Counted from the stretch's first letter, positions 1 to 13,216 are shown. The stretch: 64,000 bases of DNA from Lota lota (GCA_026745465.1 JACYXH010000203.1:626001-690000); one strand, 5' to 3'. Notes: a model not told the origin generated them from the letters alone. Numbers and translations: made by a program.

Positions 1-1528
1 TGCGGTGGCCCAGCGTGCCCTTGCATTGCCTTCCATTCCACCCCTGGCTACCGGCGTGTCCTACTCCTTTGCCCTCTCTGCTCCGGTGCGTTTGCTCCCG
101 TCTCCCCCCCCGCTCCGCCCACTCCCACTCCCCCACCCCCGCCCCTCACCCACTCTCCCCCACCCGCCCACCTCTCCCTGCGTGCCTGTGCTGCCCGAGC
201 CAGCTGCTTCCCCTTCATCTTCCGCGGCGTCAGCGCTCGGGGTATTAATCATGTTTTTCGAGGGGGACACTCTGCTATTTATCTCCCTGACACTTCCAGC
301 ATTCAGAGGCCCGTCGCCGGGCACAGTCCATTGAGTAGTAAGATTACACATTACTGCGCTCCATTGCTCCCCTGCCCTCCCCATTGACTGGCTGTTCCAC
401 GGTGGCATCAGGAGCGCCCTGCGATCGGACCTAATTTATGCCGCACCATCTACGAGGCAAAAACAACCAAACAACGCACAACCCACATTGTTTCCACGTT
501 CTCACGTCTATACTTTCTGGTTTGTTTGCGGTGTGTTCTCTTTAGGGTGTGTACTGGTAATGCGCAGCTATGTTTGTATTCCTGTTTGCTCTCAGACAAT
601 GACTGCTGTTATAAAAAAGTATTGTGTTGCTGTTGGTGATGCTTGGAAGAGTTTTCTGTTTTGTTTGGTATCTTAACGTCAGTATCTTTAGTTCATGGAG
701 CAGTTGATGCACAAAGCCCTTACGTCCATGCATCCTAGAAATTATAATATCATTATAACGATAACGATATAATATAATACACCGCTGCTAGCAGCACACT
801 TCTTGCTATTTGCTGCAAATATTTGATCAGACGTCGGTGAAATCCGCGAGGCCAAACTAATGGTTGTTTCTGTGGGTTTCTTTTAACACCAACTGGATTA
901 CACAGAAGATGGGGAAAATGGGCTCCCGCAGAAACAGGAAGCAGTTCTGTTGGCTGATAGCCAGTCTAATGGGATGCTGGGAATGTGGAATGACTGAGCC
1001 ATCCCCCCGGGATTCCCCGGCTCTCGTGCGTTCTGAACAGAGAGTGCCAACTAACTTGTTCTCTGCAGGAAAATGGAGAGTAAAAGTGCCTTGAAATCTG
1101 GCCAAATAGTTAATCAAATATGTCTTCAGAAAGGAAGTGCGCATTTATGGAACAATGGTGTTAAATACACCCCAGGCCACCCTCCCCGACCAGCGAGTAA
1201 AGCACCTTACAGACGACGGACATTTCTGATGTTTAACAAGTAAACAAGCTTTCTATGTGTGATGGTTGTTGTGTCGTTCACTGGCTCTTTAGTTGACCTA
1301 TTTACAGAAAGAGACCAAAAAAAAAAGAGCAGAAGCACATGCTTCGTTTGGTTACCCTCTCGACCCATGTTGGAAACTTTCACATTTCAGTTTGAAAAGT
1401 GGGACGGAGACTGAAACACAGTCTCCCTGCTCAAAGCGTCTTCTAACTGAGTGTACTCTTCCTAAACACAGCCTTAATGGTCTTGTAACTGCATGAGATC
1501 CTTCTTCTAAACCATACCTGAAACAGCT
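1..1528. other. intergenic, no gene seen
   Basis: Pyrimidine-rich sequence occupies about 95-180. The remainder is unique sequence with no splice-bounded ORF or RNA gene recognised. Confidence 0.6.
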
Positions 1529-1727
1529 TTGAGTCCACAACCCCCTCCCTCCCTCCCTCCCCTCCCTCCCCTCCCTCCCCTCCCTCCCCCCCCCCCCCCC
1601 CCCCCCAGATGTTTTGTGCAAGTGGAGACCGGCGGTCCACAGCCTCCTCCCTCCCCTCCCTCCCCTCCCTCCCCCCCCCCCCCCCCCCCCCCCAGATGTT
1701 TTGTGCAAGTGGAGACCGGCGGTCCCC
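1529..1727. repeat. tandem duplication: pyrimidine tract plus CAG-ATGTTTTGTG segment
   Basis: A CCCTCC-rich tract ending in a long C-run, then CAGATGTTTTGTGCAAGTGG and AGACCGGCGGTCC, is present twice with a period near 85-90 bp. Each copy resembles a splice acceptor (pyrimidines then CAG), but no exon follows. Confidence 0.85.
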
Positions 1728-2019
1728 AGGCCCCTCGCTGGGCCCAGCCCAGGCTTGCTGTGATAATACCAGACAGGAAACGGCAGCATGAAGGCTTAAG
1801 GGCTAATGTCTAACTACGCTGGCTGTAATTGGTCCTCCACCACACAGCCGCGAGACGTGTGTGTTGGGAGTGTGGGGAGGCAGGCAGAGCTGCTGTTGGC
1901 TGCTGCAGGACGCACGGGCCCTTAATAAAGACAGGGGAACATCTCCGGGTCTTTGGAGAAAAGGGCATTCAGATTCAGAATTTGCATAGGGTCTTAATGT
2001 GAGCGGGTGTGGCTGTAAT

Positions 2020-2021
2020 AA

Positions 2022-2076
<55 letters not shown>

Positions 2077-2120
2077 ACACGTGCACAATGCGTAGTTGCA
2101 TAGCTCTGTGCTTGTGTACC

Positions 2121-2153
<33 letters not shown>

Positions 2154-2461
2154 ATGTACTAGCGTACCTGCTTCTGTACCTGCGTGTGCGTGTGTGTGCG
2201 TTCGTACGTTTGTGCTTGTATGTGTGCGTGTCTGTGTCTGTGTGTGAGTGCGCGCGCGTGTGTGGCTTTGCACTCACAATCACCATTATGTGTATCAACA
2301 GTCACTATGTCATGTTGGCCGCTGTATAGATAGTGGCACTCACATGAAAGACGTGGACTGCTCTCAAACACCTTGGAGACGGTGTTAAGCCAGCAGTGAT
2401 AACAAGAGTTTGGCTTCAAACAAACACATCAAATATGTGCCCGTATGTGAGTGTGTGCACA

Positions 2462-2493
<32 letters not shown>

Positions 2494-2543
2494 ATCCACG
2501 TGCACAAGTGCATGTGCATTCAAAGGCCTTGGATGTGGAATAC

Positions 2544-2585
<42 letters not shown>

Positions 2586-2720
2586 TGTGTGCATGTTCCC
2601 TTTTGGTTGGTGGTATATGCACTTAAATGCACATGCAAGTGCATGTGTGCGTGCTCTTGAATCTAGCTGTGCAATATGTACTGTATGTGCAGGGGCATCT
2701 GTGTGTGTGTGTGTTCAGAA
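2020..2720. repeat. TG microsatellite cluster
   Basis: TG arrays lie at 2021-2073, 2121-2151, 2464-2491 and 2544-2585, with degenerate TG-rich sequence between them. ORFs through here encode only Cys-Val or Thr-His repeats. Confidence 0.95.
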
Positions 2721-3023
2721 GCCCCCCCCCCCACATCAGCTCTAATGACAGTGTTGTGATTGAGGCCACAGGATTTGGACACATGTTCACCTTTCTTTTG
2801 ATGAACAGAAATTGAGACCAGAAGAAAGGGGGCAGCATTTGGGCCAGGGATTCACCAAAGGGAATAAGATGAAAAGAGTAGACGGCTGGAGACCCTGTCA
2901 GGCCCAGCGGAGTGCTCCATTCATCTGGTCTAATTCAGGGCATTACTGCCTCCCGGGATCAACATTGTCAGGGGGACAAACAAAAATTGTTGCAGACTTT
3001 TATGAGTCTCACATAACATTATT

Positions 3024-3035
3024 TTGTGTGTGTGT

Positions 3036-3066
<31 letters not shown>

Positions 3067-3077
3067 GGGGGGGGGGG
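3024..3077. repeat. TG array joined to a 28-bp G-run
   Basis: A (TG)n tract changes directly into a pure G-run from 3050 to 3077. A TA array follows at 3188-3213. Confidence 0.95.
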
Positions 3078-4820
3078 TTGTTCATACTACTGATAAAGTA
3101 GTCACCATTGTGTTGTGATGATAGTGAGGAGAATAAATCGAATAAAAAGAGGTAGGCCGACCATTCCTTTCTTTCGTTGTTGTGTATTTATATATATATA
3201 TATATATATATATTGAAGTCACAATTTGGAGAAATATATAAAAGTACAAATTAAAATAAAATATTTTCAAATCTACTTCTGAACATGTGTCCCAATAAAA
3301 TTGTATTGTTAGATATGCTTGCTTATTTGTGTATTGTGTCGTTATATACACCTATGTGGTGACTCTACAAATCAAAGCGACAGTATCAACATGATGAATC
3401 ACCATTCCTGCCATTGATTCCTTGAGGAATTTCTCTCTCCGATATATCTTTTTTTCCCTATTGATTCTGATCAGACGGTGTAAAGTTGAAGCTTGACCTT
3501 TCCTTACAATTCCCTGATCCGGGCGCCCCTCTGCATCTGGGTCCCGGTGTGGGCCTGTCAACACCTCAGCCAGGTCTCATCCTTGGTTCTATGATTGATT
3601 GTTGGCATGGAGCAGAATTGGAAATGCTCGTTGCTGTGATTGTTGTGTTTAAAATGACGATGGGGTTTCATTAAGGAGGTCAGAGCCCCCATAGAGCTCC
3701 CCTACAGATGAACTGATTTGCTCGTTCACTCATGACTCGTTTGCTCCTGAAACATGTAGGTGCTCAAAGTGCCGATTTGTTAAAATCTTTTTCCTCACCC
3801 GTCTTTAGTATGATGTGTTGGATTTCCTTCAAATCATTCACAGCGACGTTAAGCACTATGTAGAACTTGCATTTCCACACGTTCAGGTAAAAAATTTTCA
3901 ATTCAACCTTACTTCGACATCAACATAATTTATCTGTGTGATTTAAAAAGAAATGGGATTTAAATACTATTTTCAATAATGGCCCTAATTATTATTTTTC
4001 TTCCGTTTTCACGGTTGGGATCAATAATTGCTTATCAAGAACACAAGTGTCCAGCTGGTGCTCAAAACAGAGCCTGCAGCCTCCGTAACCACCCCATGGT
4101 TGTGGAATATCTATCCAGCCCGGAAGTTAAGATCCCACACCAAGGCTTGATCTGAATTAGTTCAGGAGGGCCGGGATTGTGTAAATTCCCCACCTGTTTT
4201 TAACATCGCTTTATTCCGTCTTGCATGTATGCATATGTTATATGCACCTGTCGTTAAAAAAATAAAAAATAAAACACGGAGCCATTCCTATAAAAGATTT
4301 GTTTTAATCAATTGGCTTATTAAAATTTTGTACAATCTGCTGGAGAAATGAGAGTAGTGTTTAATGAGTTCTTCAAATGTCTTCCATGTCATGTTTTTTT
4401 ATACTTTTTACATATTTAGTTAGTGATGATCTAACATAATTAGAATGTAATGAGATTGAAAATATGCATATTTTTTCTTTCGCTGTGTTTACCCAATTAC
4501 ATCTCACTTATAAACTATTGATCAAATTAAACAGAAAATAAGATATGAAAATTCAAAGGGCTTTCATTTCTTCCATTTATTTATTCAGTTGCACATCCTC
4601 TGTACGTCACATGTCTCTCAGTGGGGGGGGGGGGGGGGGGGGGGGCACTGGGTCAGAGCAGAGAGCCCTCCCTGAGCACGCTTTAACAGGGTATTTATTT
4701 GAACTTCACACTTGATATATCACTTCCCAGCCAACTGCGTCCACGCCAACAGAGGCACATCATCGATGCCTTATTGCCATCGTGAGAGCTCCACGGTGAA
4801 AAAAAAGAAAGGAAAAAGGA

Positions 4821-4940
4821 ATTCACCGTGTCTTTAAACTCTGCAATTGCCAATAATGAGCTATCATTACTCAAATTACAGCAAGCACTGATTGGGTTCA
4901 ACGTAATGAAGGAAACAACATGATCAATCATCATCAAGGA
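4821..4940. promoter_or_regulatory. candidate conserved regulatory element
   Basis: Unique AT-rich sequence with dense homeodomain cores (CAATAATGAG, TCAAATTA) and CCAAT/ATTGG pairs, ending in GATCAATCATCATCA, which contains a Pbx-Hox site on the minus strand. Conservation is untested. Confidence 0.3.
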
Positions 4941-5659
4941 CTCACCCAGTCACAGCCCGGGCCGTGTGCTGTGACTGGCGGGCCAGGCGGAGACTCATCT
5001 ATTGGGGCCGGCACCGCGCTACGTCCTTGGGGCATCCATCCATCCTCCAACATCAACATCTCAGACGCACAGCTACACCCGAATCAACCCACCCACACCC
5101 ACACCGCCGCCTCCGTCACATCCCACGCTGATTTGAGAACACACTCCACCAGATGTATTCAGTGGTCCTCGGTAGATTTCAATGAATGGATGGTCTGGGT
5201 GGAGGGGATGGGGAAGGGGGGGGGGGGGTGATAATGTGTCAATGGTCATTTTTTAACTCAATTAATTTGCGCTCACGTGGCCACTTCATCTCGCTTTCAC
5301 GATGAGCTCAAAAGAGTTCAGGCGTTGCATTAGCAGCATGAATTACATTTGTGAACATTTTATGTCGTGTTAATCATATAAGGTGCGCCTAAGCAATGAT
5401 CCGTTATCTTTCTAATGCTCTTTGTAGACGTATTACAGATGTATTTGCTGACAGAATGCTTTCAGGAGGTATGTGTCTTTATAGCTAAAATAAAGTAATT
5501 TCCCTCGGCTGATCACATATGGCTTTATTAAGAGGAAAAAAACTGTCATAACAGCAGTGAATTAAAGTCACATTAAAGAGAATATGCAGATGGCCACAGG
5601 AAAAAAAAAATCCCTGTATTGATGGAGAGTCTCGTAGAGTGATGTGTCTGACGGCTAAC

Positions 5660-5678
5660 GATTAGCATGATGCTAATC
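5660..5678. promoter_or_regulatory. 19-bp palindrome with octamer-like halves
   Basis: GATTAGCAT-G-ATGCTAATC is a perfect inverted repeat with a 1-bp centre. Each half carries ATGCTAAT, a POU/homeodomain-like sequence. Confidence 0.5.
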
Positions 5679-5739
5679 ACTTTGACAATGGGTTATCAGG
5701 GAGAGTGATAAATCCCAGGGACCCGTCAGGATCACATCT

Positions 5740-5910
5740 CACACGTGCACACACACACACACGCACGTACACACACACACACACGTACACACACGTACAC
5801 ACACACACACACACGCACGTACACACACACACGCACACGCACACACACACACGCACACGCACGTACACACACACACGCACACACACACACACGCACACAC
5901 AAACACACAC

Positions 5911-5953
<43 letters not shown>

Positions 5954-5972
5954 TAAACACACATACACACAC
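5740..5972. repeat. CA microsatellite punctuated by CGTA and CGCA
   Basis: A 230-bp CA-rich array with regular ACGTAC and ACGCAC interruptions. Alternating purine-pyrimidine sequence is favourable to Z-DNA. Confidence 0.95.
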
Positions 5973-6180
5973 AGTGTGCACGTTGTATTCCAGAGTTTCC
6001 CATTTCCCGCATATTTGCTCTCGCTGGCCTTGTTCCCTCCCGAGTATTTCCCTCGCTGTGCCACGGGGGCCGCTCTCCACTGCCCCCAATCTGTGACGTC
6101 AGGCCAGACACTGGCAATAAAACTTTAGCTTTGCTGCTGATGGGATCCGGGCTTGGACTCCCTGCGCATGGAAGCTCGGG

Positions 6181-6480
6181 CGAAAGTTGCCACGCATCAA
6201 AAACGAGGTCTCATTTACACAAATGACTCCCAACGCTGATTAGGTATTATCTAGCGGCAGGGGCCACCTCGATCAATCATCATCAGGCCGCGCGCCGTCG
6301 ATGGACATCGAAAGGTTAACCCAGATCTGGGAGGGGGCCCCTGGCCGTGTCAGCAGATTCAGCGCTGAGGGGCCTCACCGCGCTGTCGATAGAGCAGCCA
6401 AGACAATTAGGTAATGATTAAAACAGCGGCACGCGGGACTCGATAAGAAAATGAGCCATTCCGGCATCATTTGCCAATGA
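6181..6480. promoter_or_regulatory. candidate conserved regulatory element
   Basis: Unique sequence containing GATCAATCATCATCA (6271-6285, shared with 4922-4936), GATTAGGTATTATC, and CAATTAGGTAATGATTAAAA. The dense homeodomain-like motifs suggest an enhancer. Confidence 0.3.
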
Positions 6481-9400
6481 TTTGTTTACCGATCGTTATG
6501 GCGATGGAAGAAAGTCACCGAAGTGCAATGTGTTTGAATTGAGTTTGGGTCTTTTTTATTTCTTCTTTTTTTGCCACTCTAAACTTTCTTCTGCGGTTAA
6601 CATGGTGGTGTTCAGATTAGACACCGATGCATCCATTGGCACTCTGGTTCTTCAACGTCTGGCCATTAGAAGTTCCACGCAAGTCCAGTAGAGTGACATT
6701 CAAAAAAGCATCCTTGGATCCCTGACCCCGAACTGGGCTGTATCCGCCTTGTGAGACCACAGGCCCTTATGAGTTCCCATTCTGCTTCTCTCTGTGGTTC
6801 AGCCTCGAGTCTGCCGAATGTGTTGGAGACCATGTCTTTGCTTTGCTTCCAACTCGGTTCGGCGAGAGCGTGCGTCCCTTGGTCGTTTAATCGGATTTGG
6901 TTTCTTGAACGACGTCAACGCTGTGCCCGTGTTGAGACCAGTGTGCTCTGTGGAAATCATTTGCTGGCCAGCCGAGGCCAGATTGATATCATTGCGATAT
7001 GCAAACATGAACATGTGGACGATCTCATGAGGCTGGGGCCCTAAAGTGAAGTTCGGTATTTCAGCGGCTCACTGCGTACCACTTTGGGTCTATCTATCTG
7101 CTTGACGCTCTTGTGGAAGACGGCCCGACACTTACTTACTCACTGCAATTCTTGATAAACACAATCTAGTCAAACAATTGTCTGAAAAAAAGATCAGCTA
7201 TTACATACAAAACCTTCTTTGCCTTCAAGGAAGGAAAATACTGGCATGGTGCGTCTGCCATGGCTGTGTTATTATTTTCTTTGGGAGGATTTTTCCTTCT
7301 GCTTATTTGAATAAGGAAATTAAATCCCATATCAACATATCTTTTCCGGTCCCCATTGTTTGAATATTGCTTATTCTGAGGAAGAATAGAGACACTTGAC
7401 CTGCAATTTGAGATATGATTTCCACTATACTGCCAGGGAACAGATGGCAATTAAGACTAAGTGAAGAGAATAGGAAGTGGCTTTATAAGGAGGCACATCC
7501 TAAACACACTGCATACAGTGGTGTTCATATGACATTCGTTCAAATCTGCTTAGCAATAAAGGTAAACAACCTTCCACAAACTGCAGACCTCATATGTAGA
7601 TGTTTGGATTAGAATGCCTGTAAATATTGTTTATCACAAGATATATTGCAACATGTTTATTTTTTCTTTTTATATTATCCACACAAGAATATGTGCGACT
7701 TGAGCAACGGGAAACGGAGCCAGAATCTCAAACCAAATTATAAACTCTTTATCCTTCACGCAAGCTGCTTCAAACCAAATATTTGCTCTATGGAAAATCT
7801 TGTTAGCGAACTCAGCTGGTGGTCCTCGGTGTACATACATCCAAGGAGGACCCGGAGGACAGAGCACGCGCTGAGGGCATCCACTCGTACGAATGGACTT
7901 CTTTTGGATGGGTCCTGCAGTAATAGCAGGGAGCAAATGGTGCGGACCTCTCATCTGAATGAAGAGCAGTGGGGCACGGGGAAGACATTACCAGCCGAGC
8001 CCAGCCCGTTGGCTCCGAACAGAGGTGACGCAATCTGGCCGGTGGGATTATCACCAGCCCACCAACCCCCCGCCCCACCACCCCTACAGCGACGGACCCA
8101 CACAGCTGCGCTCTCTGCAACACAAATAGGGGTTACAAGTGTTTTTACGCTCACCTTTTCGGAGGACATTTCTATGGCGAGAGAGAAGATCATTAAATGA
8201 ACTGCAGGGCACTGCATTTGTGCCCGGAAGCACATAAGCCACGCAGTGGGGTGGCGGGTGATGCCCCAGGCGGTCCATCCATACAGGGACATATCGCCTT
8301 CCTCGGAGAGCCACGGTGACTTGGAATTGGCTCGGGGTGTGCTTTGTTGTTAGCCTTTTGGTCGTTATGTACTTAACACTGAAGCCCCTCGTTGGTCTGA
8401 CCTGTTTCACTGAAGTCGCGCGGGGAATGAAAAGGCGTGTCTCCCCGCGACCTAGTTTGATATCGCCGGATTTAAATGGGAGGGGGGTCTCTTCTTTTGT
8501 GAAATAGGTGAAAAAAAAAGGTAATGCAGAAGGGTCTCAGTGATGTGTTTTTCCGTCCTCACTTTACAGACCTTGGAAAAGAAAAAGGAAAAAGAGGAAG
8601 TGATTGACAACATTGTGTTGGCGCAGCTGTGTTGTGTGTTGTGTGTTGTCCACGGAGTCTTTATTCAGGAGATGTTGTTTTTTGTATGAAAGCGGTTCTG
8701 CCCAATCATTGTCAATAAATAAATCTGATAATTGTCAGCACAGACAGCTGTTTGTGACAGCTTCCTTGTCTTGACTCACTGCATCCTGTCACTCTCGCGC
8801 CGAGGAGAGTGAGTCTTATGTACTCTGACTGCCAAGCGAGAAAGCGGACTCATTTGCACATGAATCAGTTGTCAGCCACACTGTACTGTGACAATTCAGT
8901 GACAGCTCAACTACACTGAGAATGTGTTTTTGTGCACTCTTTCCTATGTGCCATCGTAAGTTTAGATATTATTTCCCCCATCGTGTAGCTCTAGCTATGT
9001 GGAATATCAAGGTTATATCTATCATTATGAAAATGCAGCATGCGGAAATCTTTAGAGTTATGAAACGCATGCAGAACTGGAAGGTAGATTTTTCTCTTTT
9101 TTTCTTTTTTTTCAAATATCTCCACTTTCAACAACTACTTGAAAGCGAGCCTCTCCGATTGTGATTGTGGCTTGTTGCTCAAGATAACTGCTTGACATTT
9201 GCTAAATCAGTCAGTGTCAGTCTTGCATACTCAATTTCCCCACACTTATAAGCTCTCTTCAACTTTGGCATTTCACAATGTTCTGCCACTCAAACAGAAT
9301 TTAGTCGAGGTATCAATAAAATATGGCTCAGTGTAGTGGCAGTTCTTCACTAGGATCTGCAGTGCCATCTGTACATGCCGATTCTGAAAATAACACCTGC

Positions 9401-10084
9401 AACCCACAATATGTGGCTTATCAGGTTTGCTCTGCTAATATCATGTCGACCCTGCCGTTAAACCCAATTTGAATCAAGCCATCATTCAAGTCTTTATTTA
9501 GCTCAGTCTCATCATGAACTCTAGCCACGATGAGTCAGAGCGGAAGATCCTTGAGTGTTGACTAATATGTAAACCATGGGCTGAGCATGACAGGATATGG
9601 GGGATGGACACGCGTTTTCCATCCACTTAGGTTGGGAGCTGACCTGGAATCTGCTGAGGGCCGAATAAAGCAGCAGGGCAGGCCGGTTAATGCAACATAT
9701 TGTAAAGTTTCTGGCCCCTGTGTCACAACCTGTGGGCTGCGATGTGTTGAGGTAAATTCAAACGTGATGACCTTGTTGTCGGCCATACAAGCCACTTAAC
9801 CGGGCGGACAGTGGAGCACATCGATCCGCAGAGGATCCGTCTCCGTTTCATTTCGTGCTGGACTCCTCGCGGGGTTCTCAGCGCTCCGTGTCGGGCGCTG
9901 CCTGTGAACGGATAATCACAGCGATCAGTGTTCTTTAAGGCTTGACCAGCTACAATAATCTGTTCCCATCAACGATTGTGCCCTCGCATGTGCCTAATGG
10001 CTCTCGGGTTCCCTAGCCTCCCCCTCCCCCACCCCACCCCCCTCCCCCACCCCCCGCCTCACCCTGCCCTCTCCCTTCTGCGCC

Positions 10085-10330
10085 TCTGACTCAAAGCCTG
10101 CGAGCGCTGATCAATTAAAACGACTCGGACATTTACCGCTCTATCAATAAGTGGTCCCCCAAGGCTCCCGGGCACCTGTTGGGCCGTCTGGATTCGGCCC
10201 ATGTGCAGAGTCAGTTGTTTCCAATCAATGTGCTTCAATGTCATAAACAAAGCTAATTCACAGACCAGCAATAAACAAAGCCCATTTCTGTCAGGGATCG
10301 ATTGATCATGGGAAATGATTTAATGTGGGG
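10085..10330. promoter_or_regulatory. candidate regulatory element with twin Fox-like sites
   Basis: ATAAACAAAG occurs at 10243-10252 and again at 10271-10280. TCAATTAAAA, CCAATCAATG and GATCGATTGATC are close by. ATAAACA is the forkhead consensus and AACAAAG also fits Sox/TCF sites. Confidence 0.33.
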
Positions 10331-10906
10331 TGTTTCACATCCCCTGCTTGTGTGTAGCTGCGGAGTTGATTTGGGGGGGGGGAAACGCAGAACTGTATGC
10401 AATAAAATGCATTGTGGTTACCAGCAGTAGTTTAAACAGTTTGTTTTCAGTCCTCTGAGCCGTTGTTGCGCTCCCTCCATGTCAACCTTTCTGTGAAACC
10501 TTGCGGTCAGGTCTAAAACAGAGAAGACGGCGGTCTCTTTAGCCTTCGACGTTGGACACAATGTTACGGGGACCTTCGCTCCACCGCGTGGATGATGGTC
10601 CACGTACCTCGTTTGTAAAAACAACAGCCAGAGAGAAGGGAACGGCGGGGGATGCTACTCTGCCAGCGTGAGAGGCTTACGCTGGCGGTGGAGACTGAAG
10701 TTGCAGCTATAAATGGCCTGAGCAGCTCCCTTAAGGGAGGCTCGGTTGACATGTGTTACTAAATCTTTGGGAGATGCCATCTGCCTGCGTGTTAACTGCT
10801 GGGAACGCTGACCTCTGGAAACACAGAAGTCACCCAAAACTAATTGGATCTCCCGACCAAAGTATCACAGATCCCGAAAGCCGTGGGCAGTTTGATGTGC
10901 TATCTC

Positions 10907-11100
10907 TGTATGTGCTTGTGTGAGTGAGTGAGAAGGTGTGTGTGTTTGTGAGTGAGTGAGTGAGTGAGAGTGTGTGTTTGTGAGTGAGTGAGTGAGTGAC
11001 TATGTATATCTGAGTGAGTGAGTGAGTGAGTGAGTGAGTGAGCGAGCGACTGAGTGAGCGAGTATGTGTGTATAAGTGTGTGTGTGTGTCTGTGTGCGTG
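10907..11100. repeat. TGAG tetranucleotide array
   Basis: Several runs of TGAG (10920-10933, 10950-10968, 10979-10998, 11010-11046) are separated by short TG-rich pieces. Confidence 0.9.
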
Positions 11101-12064
11101 TGCATTTAGGTGTGGTTTTATCTGTTTGTGTTCTTGTCAGCGGGTGCTCATTTGTGTGCGAGAATAAGTGTTTATTGAGCGTTTGCAGTCCAAAAATAAC
11201 ACAGTATTTTAGAATTAGAAATGCCAATAATAATAACAACAATAAAGAAATGCTGTGAACAGCCTCTCCAGTGTGCGTCTGGATGCTCCATATATGTTCC
11301 TGTTGCTCAGGTCTTGTTGGAAAGGTTTGACAGCGCACAGTGATCAGATCCAGCCTGTGTAAGTGAGACCATGGAGATGGTTGTGGGCGGACTCTAGCCT
11401 GGAGCGCGGGGTCGTGGCTTCGACATACCATCCTCTCTGTCCTCAGAAGTGAGTGACAGGAGGCAGCTCTCTGATGTCTTTCACGTGGGAATCACAGCTT
11501 GCAGCAATTTGAACGTAAAAAAAAACAGTCCGCAGGACTTTGTGGGAAAATTAAATGGTCCCCTTTATGTTCGTCTTAAAGTAAACGCCTGTCCAAAGTT
11601 TATTAGTTCAGATCACGTTTTTTTTGTTTGAGGAAAAGTGCAGCTGTGTTTTTAATCCAGCCCACAAGGCCGTTCAAAACAACATGAACTCAAAATAACT
11701 CTCAAAACTCCTGGCCATGGAAATCGCATGCATACTTAATGATCATTTAGTGCCAAATAACAATCTCATCGCTCTTCAAAATACCCATGTGTGTTGCACT
11801 GACTGGAATAACAGAGTCAATTGCGTATCCGCATCAAACAGCACGGCGACGTTCGTCTGGAAGTCAAAGATGTCCGCTTCTGAGCCTCGCTTGACAGCAG
11901 ACGCACGAGTGATGTCAAAGTGTCTGCTCCCCCCCCCCCCCCCCCCCCCCCGCGCCTCATTCAACGTGTGCCGGGGCGCTAATCAGTTAGCGAGCATCCT
12001 GAGCTTCTAAGTACCGAGCCATATATATCCTGCGCACCTCAAAGACACCTTTCCTATGGAACAT

Positions 12065-12197
12065 GGGGGGGGGGGGGGGGGGTGGTGGGGGGGGGGGGGG
12101 GGGGTGGTGGCTGAATGTGCAGAGCCTAAGTTCTTCACTCAGTCTGCCTGTGGAAGTTTGGCGAGCTTATTACTCAAGGGGGGGGGGGGGGGGGGGG
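12065..12197. repeat. two G-run clusters
   Basis: G-runs with GGTGG interruptions at 12065-12110 and a pure run at 12179-12197. A C-run (11929-11951) lies 110 bp before. Confidence 0.95.
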
Positions 12198-13140
12198 TCT
12201 TCACTGTTTTCCTAGCGTGTCCCATGGGTGTCTTTTCCAGCTGTAATGAGGCCTCCTGGAACAGAGAGCTCTCTTTAAAACAAGAGAGTAATGAGTCCTG
12301 GTTGGCACAGCGAACAGGGATTTGCACTCCTCAGTAGAAAGGGAAGGTCAGGGAGAGGAGTTTTATTTTGGGAAACTTGTCTTGCTTCTGAACCAAACAA
12401 CGCTTAAAGGAGAATGGGAAAAGAATAATACAGTACAAAGTCCCATGCAAGGAATCGGCTAATGTGGTGGTGTAACGGAAAATCCTACACATTTTGACAT
12501 GGATCTGACAGCTTTTGAGGCCGGCTATAACCCTGCTGACATATTGAAAAGAGAATGGCTGCAATTTTCCATCACGCGTTGCGTTTGCCAATATTATTGT
12601 TCTTTGAGGTTTAAGCTTGCTTTTTATTAGCTGTGTGACGCTCAAATGTGGCATGTAGAAATAGATTTCTGAAAAGTGAAATCCTGCTTTGGGCTACATT
12701 CTTGGTGTGACTCCAGTTATAAAATGTCCAACCTTTACTTGCATTTAAAAGGTGCAGTGATAAAGATGTATACATTCAAGTCATGTAGCATGAGCATCTC
12801 AAGGTCATCAATCGTTCAGTGTGTTTCCATCTGGAGATGGTCCTTCCTTAACGATTAATGGAAGGATTGGATAATTACTTTCCTAAACCCACCCAGGATG
12901 GGATTCTATTCCCCTCTTACATCTCTCATATGTGTTGCTCTGCCTAAACCAATTGAAACACATGATCTAACAGTATTATTCGGATCGATAGAGTGAAACA
13001 TATCCAGCAGTTAATAAAAAGCTTTCGGAACAGAGTTTATTTTTTCTTTATTCTTCTTCCTATGCAACACCTTACCCCAGAGCGGAGGATAATTGAGTCT
13101 GGCACCTGCTAACTCTGGGCTGGGGGGTAGGAGCCGGGCT

Positions 13141-13171
<31 letters not shown>

Positions 13172-13216
13172 AGAAGGGGGAGGAGAGCGGGGCTGGGGGG
13201 AGGAGAGCGGGACTGG
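13141..13216. repeat. 30-bp G-run plus 21-bp tandem pair
   Basis: A pure G-run at 13141-13170 is followed by two copies of AGGAGAGCGGGRCTGGGGG. G-quadruplex formation on the plus strand is likely. Confidence 0.9.

Larger units (their letters stand above)
3215..5739. other. intergenic, unique AT-rich sequence
   Basis: Mostly unique and AT-rich, with a G-run at 4623-4645 and a G-run at 5217-5228. It includes a candidate regulatory segment at 4821-4940 and a palindrome at 5660-5678. No coding exon was seen. Confidence 0.6.
5973..10906. other. intergenic, unique sequence
   Basis: Little simple repeat, apart from a C-rich tract at 10019-10065. ORFs here (for example 7646-8200) have no recognisable domains or splice context. 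Candidate regulatory segments are listed separately. Confidence 0.6.

Noticed and set aside
7646..8200. Plus-strand ORF of 184 codons
   Set aside because: The predicted protein has no recognisable domain, a mixed composition and no splice or promoter context. Overlapping minus-strand ORFs are equally long, so it looks like chance.
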